Source of the DNA: Nocardiopsis sp. TSRI0078
Lineage (GTDB): Bacteria; Actinomycetota; Actinomycetes; Streptosporangiales; Streptosporangiaceae
Assembly (NCBI RefSeq): GCF_001905145.1
Contig: NZ_LWLB01000034.1
Coordinates: 124,001-188,000 of the forward strand
Length of the DNA stretch: 64,000 nucleotides
Reading direction: 5' to 3'
Made by a program: the position numbers and the translations under genes. The notes under the pieces are model-generated. The model was not told the DNA's origin, did not search any database, and saw nothing but the letters and a program-made list of their open reading frames with translations. Of this stretch, positions 1-7,252 are shown one piece after another. Position 1 is the first letter of the stretch; every line of letters begins with the position of its first letter.

Positions 1-516
1 GCCTCGCTGCGTTCCCTGATGTTGGAGACCGGTGGTCTGCCGGGGCGGGTCGTGCGTGAGGTGGTGTCCTCGGGTCTGCCCGCGCTGGAGCACCTGGAGC
101 TGTGGCTGGGGGTGGAGGAGTACGGCGGCGACAGCTCTGCGTCGGACCTGGCGCCGGTGCTCTCGGGTGAGGGATTTCCCCGACTGCGGTATCTGGGTGT
201 GCGTAACGCGGAAAAGGTGGACGCGTGGATTCCGGTACTGGCCGAGGCACCCGTCGTCCGGCGCCTGGAGGTGCTCGACCTGTCGTTGGGTTGTCTCACG
301 GACGAGGGCGGTCGGGTGCTCGTCGACCGGGCGGAGGCCTTCTCGGGTCTGCGCGGGCTCGACCTGCACCACCACTACCTGGGCGAGGAGATGGAGGGGC
401 GAGTGCGGGTCGCGTTCGCCGGAACCGGGGTCGAGGTCGACCTGTCCGAACGGCTGGAGCCCTCCTACCACTCCTGGAGTGACGAGCCCTACTACTACAC
501 CGCGGCGTCCGAGTAG
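1..516 (+). CDS. STM4015-like leucine-rich repeat protein, 5' truncated by window edge
   Basis: The reading frame is open from base 1, and the residues before the first ATG at 19 (ASLRSL) continue the leucine-rich pattern, so the start lies outside the window. About 171 C-terminal residues are visible. They contain irregular leucine-rich units such as LEHLELWLGVEEYGG, FPRLRYLGVRN, RLEVLDLSLGCL and GLRGLDLHHHYL. The LDLHHHYL stretch and the tail rich in Tyr and acidic residues match, from memory, the STM4015 family of actinobacteria. LRR folds usually bind other proteins, but no biochemical role is established for this family that I know of. The family assignment is fairly sure; the function is unknown. 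Confidence 0.75.
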   Translation, partial: ASLRSLMLETGGLPGRVVREVVSSGLPALEHLELWLGVEEYGGDSSASDLAPVLSGEGFPRLRYLGVRNAEKVDAWIPVLAEAPVVRRLEVLDLSLGCLTDEGGRVLVDRAEAFSGLRGLDLHHHYLGEEMEGRVRVAFAGTGVEVDLSERLEPSYHSWSDEPYYYTAASE

Positions 517-646
517 TCCGCCCGCATCCGGTCCAGACCAAGAGCAGGCAAGGGCTGTGAGTCATCGCCCGTCGCTGTGTGTACTCGCGGGTGGGTTCGG
601 GCAGTGGGATCCCGGCAGGGGAAAGCACGACACCGAGGAGGTCGTC

Positions 647-877
647 ATGGCTTCGGAGCCGGAGAGCCCGCTCAAGGACAAGAACTACAACCTGGTCTGG
701 GCTGTTCACCAGTCGCTGGAGAACGTCTGGCGCCTGGACGGCTACATCAAGGACGCCGAGAGCCAGGGCGACGAGGAGCTCGCGCGGTGGTTCCGCCGGA
801 TCCAGGAGAACAACCAGAAGGCCGGTGAGCAGGGCAAGCAGATGCTCGTCCAGCGCATCCAGAAGGAGAACGGCTAA
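647..877 (+). CDS. Small charged helical protein of unknown function (76 aa)
   Basis: The ATG at 647 has a GAGGAG ribosome binding site at 635-640 with six-base spacing, which decides this start although the frame is open further upstream. The product is highly charged (KDKNYNLVWAVHQSL, GDEELARWFRRIQE, KAGEQGKQMLVQRI) and should be nearly all alpha-helical. It resembles small uncharacterised actinobacterial proteins that begin KDKxYDLV, recalled from memory. There is no signal peptide and no membrane segment. A strong hairpin terminator at 967-1000 closes the unit, so it is probably transcribed alone. Function not recognised. Confidence 0.75.
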   Translation: MASEPESPLKDKNYNLVWAVHQSLENVWRLDGYIKDAESQGDEELARWFRRIQENNQKAGEQGKQMLVQRIQKENG

Positions 878-1320
878 GGGCACGGCCTGCCGGGCAGGCA
901 GTCGTCGACCCGGCCCGTCCTCCCGCTCCGGACGGCGCCGCCGACGCCGCCTGGACCCGGAGATGAAAAGGCGCCCCCGGTTCCGGCCGGGGGCGCCTTT
1001 CCGCGTGTCGGCACTCTCACGGGACACGCCCTGCGGCACCGCTGGTAGGCGCGTGCCCGGCTCCAGCCGCCCCAAGAGCTCCTTTCACCCTGGTGTGGTG
1101 TCCTGGTTCCGCGAAAGGAACGAGCGAGGCGACTCCCGCGAAAGCGGAGAAGGGCGCTGCCGGACGCGAGGTGTTCGTTCGGTGAGCACCTGCGGGGCAT
1201 ATGTTCTCTGTGCCTGATCTTCGGCAACATGCAGATTCGAGCCATGTCGCTGGATCATCACGCAGGACAACGAGTCCGCTCCCCGCGCACGCGGGGGATG
1301 ACGGCCCCGGCCGTGGCCGC
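878..1320. other. Intergenic region, terminator only
   Basis: Apart from the hairpin at 967-1000 I see no convincing gene, RNA or promoter here. The flanking genes converge on it (647-877 on plus, 1321-2265 on minus). Confidence 0.5.
967..1000 (+). terminator. Rho-independent-type hairpin after the 647-877 gene
   Basis: A perfect 14-bp inverted repeat (967-980 and 987-1000, arm AAAGGCGCCCCCGG) surrounds a 6-base loop and ends in TTT. It lies 90 bases after the stop codon. Confidence 0.85.
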
Positions 1321-2265
1321 CTACGCGGTGACGGACTCCACCAGGGCGCCGCGCTCACCGGGCTGCTCTGGGCGCAGGGCCCGGGACGTCTCGACCAGGT
1401 CGGCGGCCGTGCCCGGCTGCGGGAGCAGGCTCGCCACCGTGCCGTCGTCCAGATACGTCCGCAACTCGCTGGGATGGCCGTCGGAGTGGTGCACGACCAC
1501 CATCCCCTCCAGGTCGCGGCACCACGTTCCCGGGAAGTCGCACCCGGCACGGATGCCCGCCTTCGTCGAGTGCCCCTCGTCCCAGGTCAGCACGTGGAGC
1601 GGCGCACCCTGGGCGTTGCGGTAGGTCAGGCGCAGCCCCTCGTGCACCTCGTGCACCTGGGCCGGCGACCAGTCCGGATGGTCCAGCACCGCGATCGTCT
1701 GGCCGTACGACATGATCTGCGCGCGCGAGCGCTCGTCGGCGGCGTGCGCGCGCACCAGGTCGGACAGGCCGGGCAGCGCCGTGAGCAGCGCCGCGACCAC
1801 CGCCAGGGCGGGCAGCACCCCCGGCTGCCAGCGGTCCGGCGGCCGCTGGGCCAGTATCGACGCGCCCATGCCCAGTGTGGTGACCACCCCGGTCAGGAAG
1901 GCGGTGTTGACGGTCGTCCCCCCGGGCAGCGGCATGACCTCCGGCGCCAGGAACGTGACGACCGCGGGCGTGACCATGGCGGTGGCCGTCACCAGCGCGG
2001 CCGAGGTGGCGGGGTGGTCCGCCCCGGACCTCTCCAGCCACTGGTAGCCGATCCAGAACATCAGCAGCACGACCCCGACGACCACCGGCGCGAGCAGCAG
2101 GATCCCCTGGCCCGCACCGCTCATCGTCAGCGCACGGGCGGTGTCCCACACACCCACGGGGAACAGGGACATCAGCGGGGCGCCCACCAGGCACAGGGCG
2201 AGGGTCGCGCCGACCGCGGCGGCCCGGGGCCGGCCCGTGGGTGCTCGTGGCGGCACACCGTCCAT
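1321..2265 (-). CDS. Multipass membrane protein with extracytoplasmic C-terminal domain, unknown
   Basis: 314 residues; the ATG at 2265 is preceded by GGAGGG at about 2278-2283 on the minus strand. Residues ~15-180 hold roughly five to six hydrophobic segments (for example AAAVGATLALCLVGAPLMSLF, GILLLAPVVVGVVLLMFWIG). The last ~135 residues are soluble and contain a GCDFPGTWCRDLEG stretch with two cysteines that could form a disulphide, suggesting the domain lies outside the cytoplasm. I do not recognise a family. It faces the same way as the 2520-3683 gene but is 254 bases from it, so co-transcription is uncertain. Confidence 0.7.
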   Translation of the reverse strand: MDGVPPRAPTGRPRAAAVGATLALCLVGAPLMSLFPVGVWDTARALTMSGAGQGILLLAPVVVGVVLLMFWIGYQWLERSGADHPATSAALVTATAMVTPAVVTFLAPEVMPLPGGTTVNTAFLTGVVTTLGMGASILAQRPPDRWQPGVLPALAVVAALLTALPGLSDLVRAHAADERSRAQIMSYGQTIAVLDHPDWSPAQVHEVHEGLRLTYRNAQGAPLHVLTWDEGHSTKAGIRAGCDFPGTWCRDLEGMVVVHHSDGHPSELRTYLDDGTVASLLPQPGTAADLVETSRALRPEQPGERGALVESVTA

Positions 2266-2519
2266 CAGACCGAATCACCCTCCTGGTGGGAATGACACGT
2301 TACGCCTGTTGGGACTTGGGGGACCAGAGGCAGGGAAGGGGATTTACCTTGACCCTCACACCCCGGGGTCGGCGACGGGTCAACGGCCGGTGTGCCGGTT
2401 CTCCACCGGATCACCCGCCCCTTTCCCACCCGGGAGGTCCCGGGACACGGCTTTCCCACCGGAGCCCTTGGCCGGGGGGAGTTCCGGTCCCCCGGTACCC
2501 CTGCCCCGAGAAGGGCCCC

Positions 2520-3683
2520 CTACTCGCCCAGCTGGCGGCGGAACGGCCTGCGGGCGGCGTTGAACTGCGACCAGGAGGGGTCCATCTGGCTGCGCAGCTT
2601 GATCTCCCCCTCCGGCCAGTCCGTCAGCACGGCCTCGAACTCGGGCAGCACGCCCGACTCCGGATCCAGGTAGTAGCGGTAGTCGCGCTTGCCGCCCACG
2701 GTCTGGCGCATGAACAGCGCGCCGTTGTCCCCCAGCACGCTGGTGACCCGGGCCTCCAGGTCGTCCAGGGCCGAGGCGGAGGCGTCGGTGGGCAGCTTGT
2801 CCTCGTCCATGTGCGTGTACGGCACGACCACCTGCACGAACAGCGAGAACGCCGGGAGGTCGCGCCGGGTCAGCGGGTGGCGCAGGAGGATCTCCACCGC
2901 GCCCTGCAGCGGGATGCGGCCGTGCAGGGTCACCCATCCGCCGGAGCCGCCGAGCATGTCGGCCATCTGCCGCACCACGGCGGGCATCGAGGTGGGCGGG
3001 AGCGGGTCCAGCGGCGGCTCGTCCAGCGGCGCCGCCTTCCCGATCCACCTGACCATGTCGTCCTCGCCCAGCGCCAGCAGGGCGACGTGCTCGGCCAGGC
3101 GGTCGCGCGTCTGCTCGGACAGGAACATGTTGTCCGGGTGGTACACGCCCACCTCGACCTTGCCGCTGGCGTGGTCGACCCGCATGGACACCGACACGTG
3201 CGACAGGTCGAGCTCGTGGTCGTCCCAGCGGACGGTGGAGGTCAGCCGGTCGTGGTCGGCGGGGCGCACCGGCTGGAACAGCCACTGGTCGTCCTCGGGG
3301 GCGGAGCGGGCCCAGCGCTCGGACTGGATGCGCGCCTCGTCCGAGGCCCCCGGGCGCAGGGTCAGGGCGTGGGCGGGGCTGTCGAGCCGGGAGGGGTCGT
3401 CCAGCGCGGCCAGCTGCTCCAGGAGCTTGCCCGGGTCGACGTCCGCCGACAGGTCGAGGTCCTCCAGGCCGCCGCCCGGTTTCGGTGCGGGGCCCACCTC
3501 CCAGTCCATGTCGGGGTGGACCGCGCGTACCAGGTCGGTGACGCGCTCGGAGACCTCGCGGGGCACGGGCTGGTCCGACTCGACCGCGCCGGCGAGCGCC
3601 TCGCGCAAGGAGGGCCAGGCGTCCCAGAAATCGGTGAAGGCGGTGGTGGAGTCGGCGGAGCGGCGACGACGGAACAGAGCCAT
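2520..3683 (-). CDS. Soluble protein, possibly DUF695-type domain (387 aa)
   Basis: Soluble 387-residue protein starting MALFRRRRS. A central segment (VRWDDHELDLSHVSVSMRVDHASGKVEVGVYHPDNMF) and a C-terminal part (LGDNGALFMRQTVGGKRDYRYYLDPESG) resemble DUF695-like proteins in which a GG(K/R)R.Y.YYLD stretch is typical; this is recalled, not searched. There is no signal peptide. Upstream of the ATG lies CGGGGGT, a weak ribosome binding site. The gene is divergent from mnmA across a 358-base GC-rich gap. Function unknown; the gene itself is clear from length and codon use. Confidence 0.65.
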   Translation of the reverse strand: MALFRRRRSADSTTAFTDFWDAWPSLREALAGAVESDQPVPREVSERVTDLVRAVHPDMDWEVGPAPKPGGGLEDLDLSADVDPGKLLEQLAALDDPSRLDSPAHALTLRPGASDEARIQSERWARSAPEDDQWLFQPVRPADHDRLTSTVRWDDHELDLSHVSVSMRVDHASGKVEVGVYHPDNMFLSEQTRDRLAEHVALLALGEDDMVRWIGKAAPLDEPPLDPLPPTSMPAVVRQMADMLGGSGGWVTLHGRIPLQGAVEILLRHPLTRRDLPAFSLFVQVVVPYTHMDEDKLPTDASASALDDLEARVTSVLGDNGALFMRQTVGGKRDYRYYLDPESGVLPEFEAVLTDWPEGEIKLRSQMDPSWSQFNAARRPFRRQLGE

Positions 3684-4041
3684 ACCCCCGATTTTCGCAG
3701 AACCGGACGACCACCCTCGCCCATTGAGGTCCGGGTGGGTCCCCGGGGACCCACGTGCCGGGGACAGCCGGTCCCGAGCGCCGCACGCGCGCGGTGGCGC
3801 CGTCCGGACAGGTCAGGCCGGGCGCGTCCGGGCACGAACGGGCACGGCCGGACACGGCCGAGCCCCGGCCGGGCCCGTGGCCGAGGCCCCGAACAGACCC
3901 CGGTCGGGGCGCCACCAGACCCCCGTCGGGCCCCCGGCGGGGCCGTCGGCCAGGTCGTGCGAACGGATCCGCCCGGTGTGGCCCGGGCCCCGCTCCTTCG
4001 CGTGGCGGCGACCCCCGACGGGCGCATACGCTGGACGCACT
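3684..4041. other. Divergent intergenic region with a 20-bp palindrome
   Basis: A perfect 20-bp palindrome, GTGGGTCCCCGGGGACCCAC, lies at 3735-3754, about 50 bases upstream of the minus-strand gene start. The rest is extremely GC-rich with short degenerate repeats and no credible ORF. The mnmA -10 element is at the right edge. Confidence 0.6.
4027..4032 (+). promoter_or_regulatory. -10 element (TACGCT) for leaderless mnmA
   Basis: TACGCT fits TANNNT and ends nine bases before the ATG at 4042, so transcription would begin at or next to the start codon. No ribosome binding site is present upstream of that ATG. Confidence 0.6.
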
Positions 4042-5130
4042 ATGACTTTGCGTGTACTGGCCGCCATGTCCGGCGGGGTCGATTCCGCGGTCGCCGCGGC
4101 CCGTGTGGCCGAGGCGGGCCACGACGTCACCGGCGTCCACCTGGCGCTGTCCAAGAACCCACAGTCCTACCGCACGGGCGCACGCGGCTGCTGCACCGTG
4201 GAGGACTCCCACGACGCCCGACGGGCCGCCGACGTCATCGGCATCCCCTTCTACGTGTGGGACATGTCGGAGGAGTTCGACCGCGAGGTCGTGCAGGACT
4301 TCGTCGCCGAGTACGAGGCGGGCAACACGCCCAACCCGTGCCTGCGCTGCAACGAGAAGATCAAGTTCGAGGCGGTCCTGGACCGGGCCGTGGCCCTGGG
4401 CTTCGACGCCGTGGCCACCGGCCACCACGTCCGCAAGGTCGACGGTCGCCTGGTGCGCAGCGTGGACGAGGCCAAGGACCAGTCCTACGTGCTGGGCGTG
4501 CTCACCGCCGAGCAGCTGGAGCACGCGGTCTTCCCGCTGGGCGACTGCACCAAGGAGGAGGTGCGTGCGGAGGCGGAGCGGCGCGGCCTGTCCGTGGCCG
4601 ACAAGCCCGACAGCCACGACATCTGCTTCATCGCCGACGGCGACACCGCGGGCTTCCTCAACCGGCGCATCGGCGAGAGGCCCGGCCCGATCCGGGACGA
4701 GGACGGCAACGTGGTGGGTACGCACAACGGCGCGCACACCTTCACCGTGGGCCAGCGCAAGGGCCTGGGGCTGGGCGGGGCCGCCCACCCCCGGTACGTG
4801 CTGTCCATCGAGCCGGTCGAGAACACCGTCACGGTGGGGCCGCGCGCCTCGCTGCGGGTGGACTCCATCACCGGCGTGCGCCCGGTCTGGAGCGGGTGCG
4901 AGCCCCTGACCGAGCCCACCGAGTGCCACGTGCAGCTGCGCGCCCACGGGGAGGTCTACCCGGCCACCGTGTGGCAGGACGAGGGCGGCGACGGACCCGA
5001 GCTGGTGGTCCGGCTGGCCGAACCCGCCACGGGTGTGGCCGCGGGACAGGCCGTGGTGGTCTATGAGGGGGACACCGTGCTGGGCTCGGCCACGATCTCC
5101 AGCACGTCCAGGGTGAAGGCCCCCGCATGA
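4042..5130 (+). CDS. mnmA: tRNA-specific 2-thiouridylase MnmA
   Basis: 362 residues. It catalyses ATP-dependent 2-thiolation of U34 in tRNA-Lys, -Glu and -Gln. The N-terminal PP-loop SGGVDS is at residues 10-15. NPCLRCN carries the first catalytic cysteine and DSHDICFI the second, so the Cys pair is complete. FTVGQRKGLGLGG near residue 240 is also a MnmA hallmark. Length is normal for the family. The start at 4042 is chosen because the protein begins directly with the PP-loop strand (MTLRVLAAMSGG) and a -10 hexamer lies nine bases before it, indicating a leaderless mRNA. It is followed by a DedA-like gene 190 bases downstream. One of its substrate types, tRNA-Gln and tRNA-Glu, is encoded at 43.3-43.7 kb. 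Confidence 0.96.
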   Translation: MTLRVLAAMSGGVDSAVAAARVAEAGHDVTGVHLALSKNPQSYRTGARGCCTVEDSHDARRAADVIGIPFYVWDMSEEFDREVVQDFVAEYEAGNTPNPCLRCNEKIKFEAVLDRAVALGFDAVATGHHVRKVDGRLVRSVDEAKDQSYVLGVLTAEQLEHAVFPLGDCTKEEVRAEAERRGLSVADKPDSHDICFIADGDTAGFLNRRIGERPGPIRDEDGNVVGTHNGAHTFTVGQRKGLGLGGAAHPRYVLSIEPVENTVTVGPRASLRVDSITGVRPVWSGCEPLTEPTECHVQLRAHGEVYPATVWQDEGGDGPELVVRLAEPATGVAAGQAVVVYEGDTVLGSATISSTSRVKAPA

Positions 5131-5263
5131 GGGCGTCCAGGCCCCGCTCCGGCGGGTCCGGCACCCCGGGGCCTCCCGGGGCCTCCCGGCGCCGCCCGGT
5201 CGCGCGCGTGCCGCGGCGGCCGGGGAGTGGGGATCGCCACCCCGGTCGGACACCCGCGACCCC

Positions 5264-5293
5264 TTGCCGAGGTTAGGTAAGGCATAGCATAGT
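5264..5293 (+). promoter_or_regulatory. Promoter with overlapping iron-box-like operator (5273-5291)
   Basis: TTGCCG (5264-5269) and CATAGT (5288-5293) form a -35/-10 pair with an 18-base spacer. The 19 bases 5273-5291, TTAGGTAAGGCATAGCATA, match the IdeR/DmdR iron-box consensus TWAGGTWAGSCTWACCTWA at 16 of 19 positions, with the left half perfect. The box fills the spacer and -10, the geometry expected for Fe(II)-dependent repression. Family consensus is from memory; the assignment is inference. Confidence 0.6.
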
Positions 5294-5320
5294 TGCGGGG
5301 CGAGGTAAGGGAGCCTGCCC

Positions 5321-5947
5321 ATGCCGGAGTTCGGATTTCTCGACGGCCAGCCGTTCTGGATCGTCTACTTCACGCTTCTCGGCGTGATCCTGTGCCGTGC
5401 CCAGGCCACCTACTGGATCGGCCGCGTGCTGGGCGCCGGCGTGAACCGCAGCCGCGTGGGCGGAAGACTCGGATCCCGGCTGGAGGCCGCCCGCCGGCGC
5501 ATCGACCGCTACGGCGCCCCCGTGGTCACCCTGAGCTTCCTCACCGTCGGCGTGCAGACCGCCGTCAACCTGGCCGCGGGCGCCATGCGCATGCGCTTCC
5601 CGCGCTACCTCGCCGCGATGCTCGTCGGCTCGCTGGTCTGGGCGGGCATGTGGGGCGTGGTCATCGGCGGCCTGGTGGGCACCTGGTGGTCCCTGTTCCT
5701 GCACTCGCCGTGGACGGCGCTCGGCACGGGCGTGCTCGCCGTGGTGGCCGTGGCCCTGCTGGTCCTGCGCGCCCGCCGATCCGGAGCCGACCCCGCCGCT
5801 CCCGCCGACCCATCGGACTCCGCGGCCTCTTCCACGGGTGCAGACCCCGCGCCCGGGGGCACCGCCGACACGTCCGGAGAGAAAGGCACCGCCGACGAGG
5901 ACGCCGCCGGTCCTCACCCGCGCCGCGCACCCACGAGCCAACGCTGA
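5321..5947 (+). CDS. DedA/VTT-family-like integral membrane protein
   Basis: 208 residues. The first ~145 hold about four hydrophobic stretches with features of the DedA (VTT) fold: ATYWIGRVLGAG, then a basic segment with RRRIDRYGAPVVTLSFL, then AAGAMRMRFPRYLAAMLVGSLVWAG. These proteins are undecaprenyl-phosphate or lipid flippase-like transporters in better-studied cases. The C-terminal ~65 residues are low-complexity, rich in Ala, Asp, Ser, Pro and presumably disordered. The N-terminus is shorter than typical DedA. The ATG at 5321 follows GGGAG at 5309-5313. Its promoter overlaps an iron-box-like sequence, which would make it iron-repressed. Family call moderately sure; substrate unknown. 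Confidence 0.7.
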   Translation: MPEFGFLDGQPFWIVYFTLLGVILCRAQATYWIGRVLGAGVNRSRVGGRLGSRLEAARRRIDRYGAPVVTLSFLTVGVQTAVNLAAGAMRMRFPRYLAAMLVGSLVWAGMWGVVIGGLVGTWWSLFLHSPWTALGTGVLAVVAVALLVLRARRSGADPAAPADPSDSAASSTGADPAPGGTADTSGEKGTADEDAAGPHPRRAPTSQR

Positions 5948-6141
5948 CGGGTGGGCCACGAACGCCGCTGTGGCGGGTGCGCCCTTCCTCCCGCCGGCCC
6001 CGCTCCCAGCGGCACTCCCGGCGCCCGGCAGTGGCGCCGGGGCCAGGACCACCGGTGAAGGCCGGGGAAGGGCGCCGGCCCGCGCCACGCCACGCCGTGC
6101 CGACGCGGTCCGCCGGACGCGCCACCCGGCCCGCGTTGCCC

Positions 6142-6147
6142 TAACCT
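6142..6147 (+). promoter_or_regulatory. -10 element (TAACCT) for leaderless methionine synthase gene
   Basis: TAACCT ends eight bases before the GTG at 6156 and there is no ribosome binding site between, so the transcript is probably leaderless. Confidence 0.55.
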
Positions 6148-6155
6148 TGGGCGAT

Positions 6156-7199
6156 GTGAGCCAACAGAACCCCTATCCCTGGCCCGACGCCTCCTCCACC
6201 GGGGTCGGGTCCTGGCCCGGCGAGGACCCCGACGAGGCCGTACGCACCGTCCTCGGCGAGCTCCCCGACCTTCCGCACCTGCCCGAACTGCCCGCGCGCG
6301 GTGTCGGCGCCGACATGGTCGGCCGCACCGGCGGCCTCCTGGTGGAGTTCCCCATCGAGGTCCAGCCCAGCGGATGGCGGGTCGCCGACAGCCCCGGACG
6401 CGACCTCGGCCGCGCGGCCAGTCTCATGTCCTACGACCTCGACGCCCTCACCGAGCACGCCCACGGCTTCACCGGCACCCTCAAGGTGCAGGTCGCCGGG
6501 CCCTGGACCCTGGCCGCGTCGATCGAACTGCGGAGCGGCCAGCGCCTGGTCTCCGACCCCGGCGCCTGCCGCGACCTGGCCGAGTCCCACCTGGAGGGCG
6601 TCCTCGCCCACCTGGCCGAGGTGCGCAAGAGGGTCCCCGGCGCCCGGCTCCTCGTCCAGGTCGACGAGCCCTCCCTGCCCGCGGTCCTGCTCGGCTCCCT
6701 GCCCACCGCCAGCGGCTACGGCCGCCTGCCCGCGGTCGACCGGGTCCGGGCCGAGGCCTCCCTACGGGTCCTCTTCTCCGCGATCGCGGAGACGGGGGCC
6801 GTCCCCGCCGCGCACTGCTGCGCCCCCGGTGTCCCCGTCGACCTCCTGCGGCGCAGCGGAGCGCAGGCGCTCAGCCTCAACGCCCTGCTCCTGACCCGCG
6901 ACCACGACGAGATGGTCGGCACCGCCGTGGAGGCCGGGGTCGGCCTCCTGCTCGGCGTGGTCCCCTCCACCGACGACGGGACCCCCGCGCAGACCGCCCG
7001 AATGTCCGACCCCGCCGCTACCGTCGATCCTGTTCGCGAGTTGTGGAACCGGCTGGGATTCTCCCCTGACCTGCTCTCCCGCGCGGTGGTCACCACGCCC
7101 ACGTGCGGGCTCGCGGGCGCCTCGCCCGGGCACGCGAGGGCGGCGCTGACCGCCTCCCGCGACGGCGCCCGGGTCCTGCGGGACGAGCCCCGCGGGTAG
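6156..7199 (+). CDS. Cobalamin-independent methionine synthase-like protein (core MetE domain)
   Basis: 347 residues, about half the size of full MetE, so only the C-terminal zinc-binding TIM-barrel domain is represented, as in archaeal and actinobacterial core-MetE proteins. Likely metal ligands are in AAHCCAPGVPVDLL (His/Cys) and VVTTPTCGLAGAS (Cys). LLVQVDEPSLPAVLLGSLPT is the usual DEP segment of the barrel. In actinobacteria this gene is regularly found between mnmA and ligA, as here. Whether it uses methyltetrahydrofolate or another methyl donor is not known. The start GTG at 6156 is preferred over in-frame upstream codons because of the -10 at 6142-6147 and the family N-terminus. It lies 53 bases before ligA. 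Confidence 0.8.
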   Translation: MSQQNPYPWPDASSTGVGSWPGEDPDEAVRTVLGELPDLPHLPELPARGVGADMVGRTGGLLVEFPIEVQPSGWRVADSPGRDLGRAASLMSYDLDALTEHAHGFTGTLKVQVAGPWTLAASIELRSGQRLVSDPGACRDLAESHLEGVLAHLAEVRKRVPGARLLVQVDEPSLPAVLLGSLPTASGYGRLPAVDRVRAEASLRVLFSAIAETGAVPAAHCCAPGVPVDLLRRSGAQALSLNALLLTRDHDEMVGTAVEAGVGLLLGVVPSTDDGTPAQTARMSDPAATVDPVRELWNRLGFSPDLLSRAVVTTPTCGLAGASPGHARAALTASRDGARVLRDEPRG

Positions 7200-7252
7200 G
7201 CGCCGGGAGTCCGCGACCGCAGCAGGCGAGCACGAGAGCAGAAAGGCAGCGA

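Noticed and set aside
5948..6155. Cobalamin or SAM riboswitch before the methionine synthase-like gene
   Set aside because: The gene looks leaderless from a -10 eight bases upstream, and no B12-box or SAM-type motif is visible.
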